Shown: positions 23,094 through 30,201 of the stretch, piece by piece
Numbering within the stretch: the stretch's first letter is position 1
Layout of the letters: every line of letters begins with the position of its first letter
Assembly: GCA_016934715.1 (NCBI GenBank)
Contig: JAFGSI010000081.1
Location: 1 to 33,032, forward strand
Length of the DNA: 33,032 nt
Reading direction: 5' to 3'
Source of the DNA: Anaerolineales bacterium
Lineage (GTDB): Bacteria; Chloroflexota; Anaerolineae; Anaerolineales; Villigracilaceae
Notes under the pieces: generated by a model
Database searches by the model: none
What the model saw: only the letters and a program-made list of their open reading frames with translations
What the model was told of the DNA's origin: nothing
Translations under genes and position numbers: made by a program

Positions 23094-24497
23094 ATGTCTA
23101 AGAATATCCTGAAAGTGGTCTTCCCGGTTGCCGTGGCCTTCATGCTGCTGCTGGCCGCATGCGGACCGGCCGAGACGGCCGTTCCCGAACCCACCCAGCC
23201 GCCGGAAGAGCCGACTGAAGTGGCTACTGAAGTGGCGACCGAAGAACCCGTTCCTTCTGTTGACCCCACCGGCCAGACGGTGACCTTCTGGCACGTCTGG
23301 GGCACCGGACTGCCCAACGAGACCATGCTGGCGATCGTGGATGAATTCAATGCCACCAATGAATGGGCCATCACGGTTGAGGCGCTTGACCAGGGCAATT
23401 ACAGCAACCTCGAAGATGCCTTCAATGCGGCGGTACAATCCGGTGACCTGCCCGACCTGGTCACCGGCTATACCAACGCGATGGCCAACTGGTATGCGGT
23501 GGATGCTGTGGTTGACCTGACCTCCTACGTGAACGACCCGTTCTTCGGCCTGACCGATGCTGACTGGGCCGCCTTCTACAAAGGGGCGATCGAAGGCGGC
23601 AAGGCGCCGGACGACGCATTCTTCGCCTTCCCGATCAGTCAGTCGGCCAACGTGATCTTCTACAACTCCCAGTGGGCACAGGAGCTTGGCTTTGCCAATC
23701 CTCCCACCAACTACGAAGAATTCAGAGCCCAGGCATGCGCAGCTGCGGATGCAAACAACGCGGACGACAATCCTGATAACGATGGCACGGGCGGCCTGGT
23801 GCTCTATGCGGGCGCCTCCAATGTCGCCTCCTTCGTGTTCGCGAATGGCGGCAGCATGCTGACCCCCGACCGGACCGGGTATGACTTCACCGATCAAACC
23901 GTGGTGGATGTTGCTGAATTCTTCAAGGATCTGTGGGACAACGGATGTGCCTATCCGACCGAATCCTACCCGAATCCGGAGTTCGCCACCCGCCGGGCGC
24001 TGTTCACCATCAGTTCAACCGCCGGTCTGCCGTACCAGCTTGCCGCTTTTGAGGCAGAAGGGGCCATCCAGGATGAATGGACCCTGATCCCGTTCCCTGG
24101 CAAGGACGGTGGCCAGGCTGTGGATCTGTTCGGCCAGTACGTTGCCATCGGCAACACCAATCCGGAACGCATGATGGCTACCTGGGTGTTCCTGCGCTAC
24201 CTGACCTCCCCCGAGGTGCAGGCCCAGTGGATCGCGGGCAGTGCCTACTACCCGACCCGCAGCGACACGCTTCCGTTCCTGGATGCCTACAGCCAGGACA
24301 ACCCGATCTGGTCCTACGGGCTCTCCTTCCTGCAGTATGGCATGGCCGAACCCGCCTGGCCGTCCTGGACCTCTGTCCGTCGGTCTGTCGGTGATACCTT
24401 CTATGCCATCCTCCAGGGCACACCTGCTGAAATCCCGGCCTTGCTCGAAGCCCTGAACGCCGAGGCCGAACAGGCCATCGCCGAGACACAAGAGTAG
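23094..24497 (+). CDS. ABC solute-binding lipoprotein (family 1, carbohydrate type)
   Basis: A 467-residue lipoprotein that captures solute outside the cell for the two upstream permeases. The signal peptide ends in LAA-Cys23, followed by a Pro/Glu/Thr-rich linker (25-60). The mature part begins TVTFWHVWGTG and contains the family-1 pattern: YYPTRSDTLPFLDA near the C-terminus, LPDLVTGYTNAMANW, a Ca-like acidic stretch DNADDNPDNDGTGG, and FLRYLTSPEVQAQW. The fold is that of UgpB/MalE-type proteins, so an oligosaccharide or a glycerol-phosphate-like solute is plausible. An AAGGAGAGAG site precedes the ATG. It is the last gene of the operon and is followed by two hairpins. Confidence 0.95.
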   Translation: MSKNILKVVFPVAVAFMLLLAACGPAETAVPEPTQPPEEPTEVATEVATEEPVPSVDPTGQTVTFWHVWGTGLPNETMLAIVDEFNATNEWAITVEALDQGNYSNLEDAFNAAVQSGDLPDLVTGYTNAMANWYAVDAVVDLTSYVNDPFFGLTDADWAAFYKGAIEGGKAPDDAFFAFPISQSANVIFYNSQWAQELGFANPPTNYEEFRAQACAAADANNADDNPDNDGTGGLVLYAGASNVASFVFANGGSMLTPDRTGYDFTDQTVVDVAEFFKDLWDNGCAYPTESYPNPEFATRRALFTISSTAGLPYQLAAFEAEGAIQDEWTLIPFPGKDGGQAVDLFGQYVAIGNTNPERMMATWVFLRYLTSPEVQAQWIAGSAYYPTRSDTLPFLDAYSQDNPIWSYGLSFLQYGMAEPAWPSWTSVRRSVGDTFYAILQGTPAEIPALLEALNAEAEQAIAETQE

Positions 24498-24541
24498 AAG
24501 GTCCGAAACGCCCCCGGGGTTTCCTGTGGCGGCGGTCACAA

Positions 24542-24569
24542 AAACCAGGCCTGGGGGAGTACCTGGTTT
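24542..24569 (+). terminator. First hairpin after the binding-protein gene
   Basis: AAACCAGG (24542-24549) pairs with CCTGGTTT (24562-24569) around a 12-nt loop. The T tract is short, so it is weaker than the next hairpin. Confidence 0.5.
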
Positions 24570-24599
24570 GAAAGAGGGCCCGAAAGTGGGCTGAGGCAA

Positions 24600-24629
24600 A
24601 AAACTGGCGGCCTTCCGACCGCCAGTTTT
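24600..24629 (+). terminator. Rho-independent terminator of the PDE/ABC operon
   Basis: A perfect 11-bp stem (24600-24610 with 24619-24629) with an 8-nt loop is followed by a pyrimidine-rich tract. A-tract and T-tract on both sides make it potentially bidirectional. Confidence 0.85.
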
Positions 24630-24786
24630 CCTTCTCTTTCTCTTTGGACGGGGGTTCTTTTGGCGCGGTTTTCTCCGTGTCCTACTCTCTCCGCGCGCAA
24701 ATCCCCCAAGACCTTTCCCGGCCGGTTGTAGTACAATTATCCGGGCAGCCCACAGGGATGCCTGTTTTTCTCAACCGGAGGTTATG

Positions 24787-25419
24787 ATGTTCATTTTCAC
24801 ACCTGAAGACCTGATCAAACTGGCCTGTGCTGTGCTGGTCGGCGGGGTCATCGGTATGGAGCGCGAAGTCCATGCCAAGGCTGCCGGCTTGCGGACGATC
24901 ACCCTGATCACGATCGGGGCAACCCTCTTCACGATCCTCTCGACCCGTTTCCAGGATGCTGACCGCGTGGCGGCCAACATCGTCACCGGGATCGGCTTCC
25001 TCGGTGCCGGTGCAATCCTGTTTGCTGAAGGCAAGGTCAAGGGCCTGACCACCGCCTCATCGATCTGGGCGGCGGCGGCGATGGGCATGGCCATCGGGCG
25101 CGGTGAGTACCTCCTGGCCGGAGCGGCGACCCTGATCGTGGTGGTCGTGCTGGTCATCTTTGCCCGCCTCGACCGGCTGATCGACCATTTTGGCCGCGAG
25201 ACCCGCACCTACGAGATCGTCTTCCCGCTGCGGGAGGAGAAATATCAGGAACTGGAGACCTTTTTCTACCAGTGCCGCATGCGCATCCGCACCCACAAGC
25301 GCCTCAAGCAGCGCGACGCCCTGGTTGGTGTCTGGGACCTGGAGGCGCGCGCCCGCGACCACATCTGCCTGGCCGACACCCTTCTGGCAGACAAGGAAAT
25401 CATCGAGTTGACGTATTAG
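24787..25419 (+). CDS. MgtC/SapB family membrane protein
   Basis: A 210-residue protein. The N-terminal half (about 1-126) is an MgtC-type membrane domain with four or five helices and the family motifs GGVIGMERE, AGLRTITLITIGATLF and the glycine-rich NIVTGIGFLGAGAIL followed by GLTTASSIWAAAAMGMAIG. The C-terminal part (about 139-210) is a soluble ACT-like region (YEIVFPLREEKYQELETFF). MgtC proteins affect Mg2+ adaptation and membrane energetics; they are probably not transporters. GGAGG lies 5 nt before the ATG at 24787, and an ATG one codon earlier is too close. The stop codon overlaps that of the converging kinase gene. Confidence 0.92.
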   Translation: MFIFTPEDLIKLACAVLVGGVIGMEREVHAKAAGLRTITLITIGATLFTILSTRFQDADRVAANIVTGIGFLGAGAILFAEGKVKGLTTASSIWAAAAMGMAIGRGEYLLAGAATLIVVVVLVIFARLDRLIDHFGRETRTYEIVFPLREEKYQELETFFYQCRMRIRTHKRLKQRDALVGVWDLEARARDHICLADTLLADKEIIELTY

Positions 25420-26387
25420 CGCAAAGGGGGGCGCTTATTTTGGGCGGGCCCGAGGCCTGCCCTTTTTTTCCGTAGGTCCAGGAAGGATTCGCCGCAGGCC
25501 AGGGTGGACTCGCCCCCGGTATTATCCTCTGACAGGTCCCACCAGGCCGAGAGCAGGGTGTGGCAGATGGCCCAGGCGTGCAGGCAGTCTTGCTCGATTC
25601 CCAGGACCTCGCTCAGGACCTCCAGCCTCCGGATGGCGATCTCTTTTGCATCCGGCGGGCGGGTGAACGCATCCCACGGGTTGAGCATCAGCGGCCCGAC
25701 TTCGTACCCGGGCGGGCCGACCACGCCTTTGGGGTCGATGATCAGCCAGCCGCGCTCGGACTTCAGGATGTTGTAGTGGTGGCAGTCTCCGTGCAGCAAG
25801 ACCCGTTCGGAGGTTTCGCCGAACAGGTCGGGCAGCAGGGCCTCGACCGACTCTACCAGCCGGGGAGGAAAGGGGCCCGTTCCACCGCCAAAGCGCGGAC
25901 GCAGGTTGCGCAGTTCATTGAACCAGCTCTCGAGCGTGATCAGCGGCTCGTCCGGCGGGGCGGGGCGCCAGATGCGCCGCATCACCTGGGCAGCGACAGC
26001 AGTCTGGGCCTCGTCGGACAGGCCGTCCTGGTGGAGCATGGTGCCGGGGCGCAGGCGCTCCTCGAGCAGCATGCCGGTCTCGGGGTCAGAGTCGTACAGG
26101 CGGCAGGCGCCCTCCCCGGCGTACAGGCGCAGGGCGGCCATCTCGGAGGTCAGCTCGTGGTTGGGGACGCCGATCTTGAGCACGACATCCTTCGCATAGC
26201 CGCGGGCTGTTTTTTGCCGGGCGAAGGCGGCGAAGTTGTACGAGAGGATCGGGACGGCCTGGATTGCGGTCAGGTTCCAGCGGCGGGCGGCTGCGGCGAT
26301 CAATTCCGGCAGGTCGGCCAGGAAGCGGCGCCCGGGCTCCCCAAAGGCCTGGGTGACGTTGTTGATGAAAACGGCGGGCAGGTCCAT
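25416..26387 (-). CDS. Aminoglycoside/hydroxyurea kinase-like phosphotransferase (APH(6) family)
   Basis: A protein of about 323 residues resembling streptomycin 6-kinase/hydroxyurea phosphotransferases (PF04655). LLHGDCHHYNIL is the Brenner-type catalytic loop (HGDxHxxN), and LIIDPKGVVGPPGYEVGPLM carries the metal-binding Asp and the family-typical GVVGPPGYE. The N-terminal lobe has FGEPGRRFLADLPELIAAAA. Whether it confers resistance or phosphorylates a cell metabolite cannot be told; many environmental members have no known resistance role. The start is ambiguous. The ATG at 26387 lies 1 nt after the GNAT stop and matches family N-termini; one at 26414 would overlap the GNAT gene. It is the last gene of a five-gene minus-strand run. 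Confidence 0.85.
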   Translation of the reverse strand: MDLPAVFINNVTQAFGEPGRRFLADLPELIAAAARRWNLTAIQAVPILSYNFAAFARQKTARGYAKDVVLKIGVPNHELTSEMAALRLYAGEGACRLYDSDPETGMLLEERLRPGTMLHQDGLSDEAQTAVAAQVMRRIWRPAPPDEPLITLESWFNELRNLRPRFGGGTGPFPPRLVESVEALLPDLFGETSERVLLHGDCHHYNILKSERGWLIIDPKGVVGPPGYEVGPLMLNPWDAFTRPPDAKEIAIRRLEVLSEVLGIEQDCLHAWAICHTLLSAWWDLSEDNTGGESTLACGESFLDLRKKRAGLGPAQNKRPPLR

Positions 26388-26388
26388 G

Positions 26389-27270
26389 TCAGCGGGAAGG
26401 GTGGCGCTTTTCATACAGGTAGTGAGTCTCGTCGTCTTCGGGGCGGAAACCGGCCGAGTCCAGGGCGGCGATCAAGTCGGGGTGCCGGGAGGCGAAGAAA
26501 CCAGCCCTGGAGAAGGCAAGCGCTGCGCTCAGACGGCGGAAGTCTCGCAGCAGGCCTGGCAGGTCGGCGCCTGCGCAGGCGGCCACGCCGACCATGGTGA
26601 AGCGTTCACCGGCCTCCTCATCGTCCCAGATAGCCAGCAGGCCGCGCCTTCCAGCCCACCAGTACAGGCGCTGCCGGGCGAGGAAGAACTCCAGGGTGAC
26701 GACCTCTGGTGTTGCGTAACACCAGCCCAGGTCCAGCAGGCCGCCCATCCAGGCCAGGGTCGGGGCGCTGGCGAGGAAGTCCAGCGCGGCGGGCAGGCCG
26801 GCGGGCAGGAGCGGGGTGAGGGCGGTTGGCGCCTCGTCCAGGGCAGGGGCGAAGCGGCAGGACAGCTCGGCGATCCGGGCGAAGCCATCCTGCTCGCAGA
26901 GGTGGTGGACTTTAACCCGGGTGCTGGCTGTCATCAGGCGGACGAATCCGCCGCCGTGTTCTAACCAGTAGGCCAGCAGGTGGGCATGCAGTGCCGAGCC
27001 TATTTTGCGATCCTGGTGCTGCGGGTCGACGCGCAAACCCTCCAGCCACCACTGGTTGGGGGCCAGTTGGTTCAGCCGTCCCAGGCCGACGGCGTGCCCG
27101 GCGTATTCGGCAGTGAACATCCGGCCGCGCGGGTCGGAGAGCCAATCGTCCCAGACATAGGAGATATAGTCGCCGCCATCCCAGATGAAGCGGCAGAAAC
27201 CGAGCACCTCGTCTTTGTCCGATGGCAGGCTCGGGCGGATGGTCAACTGGGAAGGGCCGGGAGTGGGCAT
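26389..27270 (-). CDS. GNAT-family N-acetyltransferase
   Basis: A 293-residue protein. The N-terminal half (about 8-135) is a GNAT acetyltransferase domain: LTIRPSLPSDKDEVLGF opens it, and LEGLRVDPQHQDRKIGSALH holds the acetyl-CoA-binding R-K-I-G-S-A turn. The C-terminal half (about 150-290) may be a second, degenerate GNAT-like domain (TLEFFLARQRLYWWAGRRGLL). It would acetylate an amine using acetyl-CoA; the substrate is unknown. It lies 3 nt after the nitroreductase gene and 1 nt before the kinase gene, so the three are co-translated. Confidence 0.87.
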   Translation of the reverse strand: MPTPGPSQLTIRPSLPSDKDEVLGFCRFIWDGGDYISYVWDDWLSDPRGRMFTAEYAGHAVGLGRLNQLAPNQWWLEGLRVDPQHQDRKIGSALHAHLLAYWLEHGGGFVRLMTASTRVKVHHLCEQDGFARIAELSCRFAPALDEAPTALTPLLPAGLPAALDFLASAPTLAWMGGLLDLGWCYATPEVVTLEFFLARQRLYWWAGRRGLLAIWDDEEAGERFTMVGVAACAGADLPGLLRDFRRLSAALAFSRAGFFASRHPDLIAALDSAGFRPEDDETHYLYEKRHPSR

Positions 27271-27273
27271 CCA

Positions 27274-27792
27274 TTATCCATACGTGTCACGGTGCACCCG
27301 CTTGGCATCGTACTGTGTCCGGGCGGGTTTCTCCTCATCCGGGTAGCCGACGTAGATCAGCCCCAGCGGGGTGACGTGGCGCGGCAGGCCGGTCACCTGG
27401 CGAACGATGCGCACGAATTCGCCCACCGGATGGACGCCGACCCAGACCGTCCCCAGCCCCAGGCTGACGGCGGCGATCAGGATGTTCTCGGCCGCGGCCG
27501 AGCAGTCCTGGACCCAGAACAGGCGCGCGGCCGGGTTGGGAGAGAGGCGTGGGTTTCCGCAGACGACGATCGCCACCGGGGCATTGCGGTTCCCGAAGAT
27601 CAGCCGCTTGCGGAACTGGGCCAGCCGCTCGGGGTCGGTCACGACGACGAATTCCCACGGTTTGCAGTTCATCGCCGACGGTGCTGCCATCCCGGCCTGC
27701 AGCAGCAGGTCGAGCTTCTCGGCTTCGACCGGCTGGTCGCGGTAGTGTCGGATCGAGCGGCGGCGGAAGATGGTCGCGAGGATCGGATTCAT
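27274..27792 (-). CDS. Nitroreductase-family FMN protein
   Basis: A 172-residue small nitroreductase-like flavoprotein. RRRSIRHY near the N-terminus (9-16) binds the FMN phosphate, AAPSAMNCKPWEFVVV (about 36-51) is the second flavin contact, and SLGLGTVWVG (about 121-130) the third. Members use NAD(P)H to reduce nitro groups, quinones, flavins or other small oxidised molecules. I chose the ATG at 27792 because family motifs start at once. The frame is open for over 100 codons upstream, but that stretch is the antisense shadow of the GH1 gene end. It sits 46 nt after the GH1 gene. Confidence 0.88.
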   Translation of the reverse strand: MNPILATIFRRRSIRHYRDQPVEAEKLDLLLQAGMAAPSAMNCKPWEFVVVTDPERLAQFRKRLIFGNRNAPVAIVVCGNPRLSPNPAARLFWVQDCSAAAENILIAAVSLGLGTVWVGVHPVGEFVRIVRQVTGLPRHVTPLGLIYVGYPDEEKPARTQYDAKRVHRDTYG

Positions 27793-27838
27793 GGATCCAT
27801 CCGGTGCCGGCCAGCTTTCCGGTGATCTTCGCAGCCGG

Positions 27839-29164
27839 TCATTCGGGGAACAACCTGGCGAAGACCTCCGGGCAGTACTGCTGGACCATTTCAGAGGTGA
27901 TGCCGTTTTCCCTGCAGATGGCAGCATACAGGTCGGCCGATGGACGCCTGGTGCGCTTCTGGGTCTCGAGGTCCAGTTCCCACAGGCCGAAGCGTTGGGT
28001 CCAGGCTCGCTCCCATTCGAAGTTGTCGACCAGCGACCAGAAGAAGTAGCCCTTGACCGGCCAGTTGAAGTTGACCGTCCGCCAGACCTGGTGCAGGTGT
28101 TGGACCAGGTAGCGCGGCCGCAGGCTGTCGTCGGCATCCTCGATGCCGTTCTCGGTGATCAGGATTGGCACATCCGGGTAGAGCCGCGTGGCCCACTTGA
28201 TGGCGGCGAAGATGCCCTCCGGGATGTTGGCGTTCATCCCCCCCACGGCCACGTCGCTGCCCTCGGGATAATAACGCCGGCCGAACAGTTCGGCAGGCCG
28301 GGTCAGGTCGAAAGCGACCGTGTCCATCGAATAATAGTTCAGGCCGAAATAGTCCTGGGTCCCTTTGGCCTCGGGGATGCGTACACTGCCGACCGGGGTC
28401 TTCATCACCCCGGTACTGATCCCGCTGGGGAAGGCCAGGTTGATGCCGTTGAACTGGATGTTGCGCATCAGCCGGTCGAGCGGGAACCACGCCCGGGCCG
28501 GGACCATCGGGCGGATCTGCACGGCGAAACCGACGCGCGCCTCGGGCTGGAGTTCATGGATGGTCCGGTAGGCAGCCGCGTGGCCGCGCAGCAGATTGGC
28601 CTGAACAACCGCCGCCCGCTTGAGGCTGTGGGCTCCGGGCGGAAAATCTCCTGCCACGTAAGCCAGCAGGGCATAGACATTCGGCTCGTTGACCGTGCAC
28701 CACAGGCTGCAGTACTCGCGCAGCGCCTCGACCGTTTTGCGGACGAACTTTTCGAACAAGGCTGCGCTGGTCTCGTTTTCCCAGGCCTTCCTCTCCTCCA
28801 ACCAGAGCGGGTTGGTGAAGTGGTGCAGGGTGACCATGGCGGTCAAGCCGCGCTCGCGCAGGCCGCGCAGCATGGTCCGGTAGCGCTCGAGGGCCTCCTC
28901 GTCCCAGGTGTCGGGGGTCGGCTGGATGCGGCTCCACTCGACGGACAGGCGGTGGGCATTCTGGCCGGCCTCGGCGGCCCGGTCAAAGTCCTCCTTCCAG
29001 CGTCCGCCCCACCAGTCGCAGGCCAGGCCGGCCTTGCCCTGGGTGTGGCCTTCCTGCTCCCAGCGGTGCCAGTTGTTGTTGGCATTGTTGCCTTCCACCT
29101 GGTGGGCGGCGGTGGCCGTGCCCCACAGGAAGCCTTTCGGGAAGTGGTACGATGCGGTTGGCAT
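27839..29164 (-). CDS. Glycoside hydrolase family 1 (beta-glucosidase-like)
   Basis: A 441-residue cytoplasmic GH1 enzyme, a retaining beta-glycosidase. FPKGFLWGTATAAHQVEG near the N-terminus, the acid/base Glu160 in TVNEPN and the nucleophile Glu338 in ITENG are all present, as is the C-terminal YFFWSLVDNFEW aglycone-site segment. Length is normal for the family. It would hydrolyse short beta-glucosides, beta-galactosides or similar sugars. GGAGG lies 5 nt before the ATG at 29164; an ATG four codons earlier starts inside this site, so I use the later one. It follows rlmB with a 69-nt gap. Confidence 0.94.
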   Translation of the reverse strand: MPTASYHFPKGFLWGTATAAHQVEGNNANNNWHRWEQEGHTQGKAGLACDWWGGRWKEDFDRAAEAGQNAHRLSVEWSRIQPTPDTWDEEALERYRTMLRGLRERGLTAMVTLHHFTNPLWLEERKAWENETSAALFEKFVRKTVEALREYCSLWCTVNEPNVYALLAYVAGDFPPGAHSLKRAAVVQANLLRGHAAAYRTIHELQPEARVGFAVQIRPMVPARAWFPLDRLMRNIQFNGINLAFPSGISTGVMKTPVGSVRIPEAKGTQDYFGLNYYSMDTVAFDLTRPAELFGRRYYPEGSDVAVGGMNANIPEGIFAAIKWATRLYPDVPILITENGIEDADDSLRPRYLVQHLHQVWRTVNFNWPVKGYFFWSLVDNFEWERAWTQRFGLWELDLETQKRTRRPSADLYAAICRENGITSEMVQQYCPEVFARLFPE

Positions 29165-29233
29165 GGTTTCCTCCATCGGGGGGCACAGCGTTCCTTCAAC
29201 GTACTCAGGGCTGTGTTGTGCCCATAAAGATCG

Positions 29234-29968
29234 TTATTTGTGTCGCGCCAGATACGCCAGGTAGAGCGCTACCGAACCGGCCACGGAAGCGTTGAGCGAC
29301 TCGACCCGGCCCTCCATCGGCAGGCGCAGCAGGAAGTCACACTTCGATTTGACCAGCGGGCGGATGCCCTCGCCCTCCGCGCCGACCACCAGTGCCAGTC
29401 CGCCGTCCCAGCGGACCTCGGACGGGTGGCGCGATTCCAGGCCCTCGTCCAGCCCGACGGTCCAGACATCGGCCTCCCGCAGCAGGGCGATGGCCTGCGA
29501 CAGGTTGTTTTGAGCGACGAGCAGGTGTTCGACCGCCCCGGACGAGGCGTTGACCACCGCTGGCGTGACCATGGCCGTTCGGGCCAGCGGCAGCAAGATC
29601 CCATGCACCCCGACCGCTTCGGCCGTGCGCAGCAGCGTTCCCAGGTTCTGCGGGTCCTGCAGGGTGTCGAGGACCAGCACGAAGGGCGGCTGGCCGCGCT
29701 CGCCAGCCAGGTCGAGGATGTCGTCCAGGTTGCGGTAAGGGTAGCCGCTGGCTTCCAGGATCACGCCCTGGTGGGCGGGGTGGATCTTGTCCATCCCGAG
29801 GCGCGGGGCTCGCAGGATCGGGATCTTGCGCCGCTCTGCCAGTTGCAGGATCTCGGCCAGCCGGCCCTTCTCCTGGACCCCGTCGGCGACCTGCAGGCGG
29901 AAGACGTCCCGCCGCCCGGCGCGCAGGGTTTCGTAGACGGCATTACGGGAGTAGATGAACTCTTTCAT
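29234..29968 (-). CDS. rlmB: SpoU-family RNA 2'-O-methyltransferase (RlmB-like)
   Basis: A 244-residue TrmH/SpoU-type methyltransferase, best matching RlmB, which methylates the 2'-OH of G2251 of 23S rRNA. The N-terminal substrate-binding domain (1-75) is followed by a SPOUT knot domain with motif 1 DTLQDPQNLGTLLRTAEA (101-118), motif 2 VVGAEGEGI (194-202) and motif 3 LPMEGRVESLNASVA (216-230). The gene has no Shine-Dalgarno. A -10 box lies 7 nt before the ATG, so the mRNA is probably leaderless. A TrmH-like tRNA methyltransferase is the alternative. Confidence 0.92.
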   Translation of the reverse strand: MKEFIYSRNAVYETLRAGRRDVFRLQVADGVQEKGRLAEILQLAERRKIPILRAPRLGMDKIHPAHQGVILEASGYPYRNLDDILDLAGERGQPPFVLVLDTLQDPQNLGTLLRTAEAVGVHGILLPLARTAMVTPAVVNASSGAVEHLLVAQNNLSQAIALLREADVWTVGLDEGLESRHPSEVRWDGGLALVVGAEGEGIRPLVKSKCDFLLRLPMEGRVESLNASVAGSVALYLAYLARHK

Positions 29969-29975
29969 TGGTCGT

Positions 29976-30006
29976 ATTCTAACATGATGCCAACACGAAT
30001 AAGCAA
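29976..30006 (-). promoter_or_regulatory. Promoter of a leaderless rlmB transcript
   Basis: On the minus strand, TAGAAT (29976-29981) is 7 nt from the ATG, with a TTGCTT 19 bp further upstream (30001-30006). The spacing is wide, so the -35 is tentative. Confidence 0.5.
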
Positions 30007-30016
30007 GAAATGGAAC

Positions 30017-30113
30017 TGTGTCGTTGCGAGCCGCGCTCTATGCGCCGAAGCAATCCCCGAACAGATCAGGAGATTGCTTCGGCCCGGAAAAGCGCCGTGC
30101 CTCGCAACACACA
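30017..30113. repeat. REP-like imperfect palindrome
   Basis: The outer arms TGTGTCGTTGCGAG (30017-30030) and CTCGCAACACACA (30101-30113) are inverted copies with one extra base. The inner arms CCGAAGCAATC (30045-30055) and GATTGCTTCGG (30072-30082) are perfect. Such elements recur between genes in many genomes and fold into long hairpins. Only this copy is in the window. Confidence 0.75.
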
Positions 30114-30148
30114 AGAACGATCCCCCATAACTCGCACCAACACGAGCG

Positions 30149-30181
30149 CAGGCGGCCCATGCCAAAGACATGCGCCGCCTG
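30149..30181 (-). terminator. Hairpin downstream of the LuxR-type gene
   Basis: An 8-bp perfect outer stem CAGGCGGC (30149-30156) / GCCGCCTG (30174-30181), with an inner CATG/CATG pairing, lies 21 nt past the stop. It lacks a U tract, so its role as a terminator is uncertain. Confidence 0.4.
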
Positions 30182-30201
30182 TCGAATCTTGGGGACAGGA
30201 C

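Noticed and set aside
24732-24737. TACAAT as a promoter for the MgtC-like gene
   Set aside because: No acceptable -35 hexamer at 16-19 bp; plausible but not supported well enough to list.
25416-26387. Calling the APH(6)-like kinase an acquired streptomycin-resistance gene
   Set aside because: It lies in an ordinary operon with matching base composition and no mobile element; family membership alone does not show resistance.
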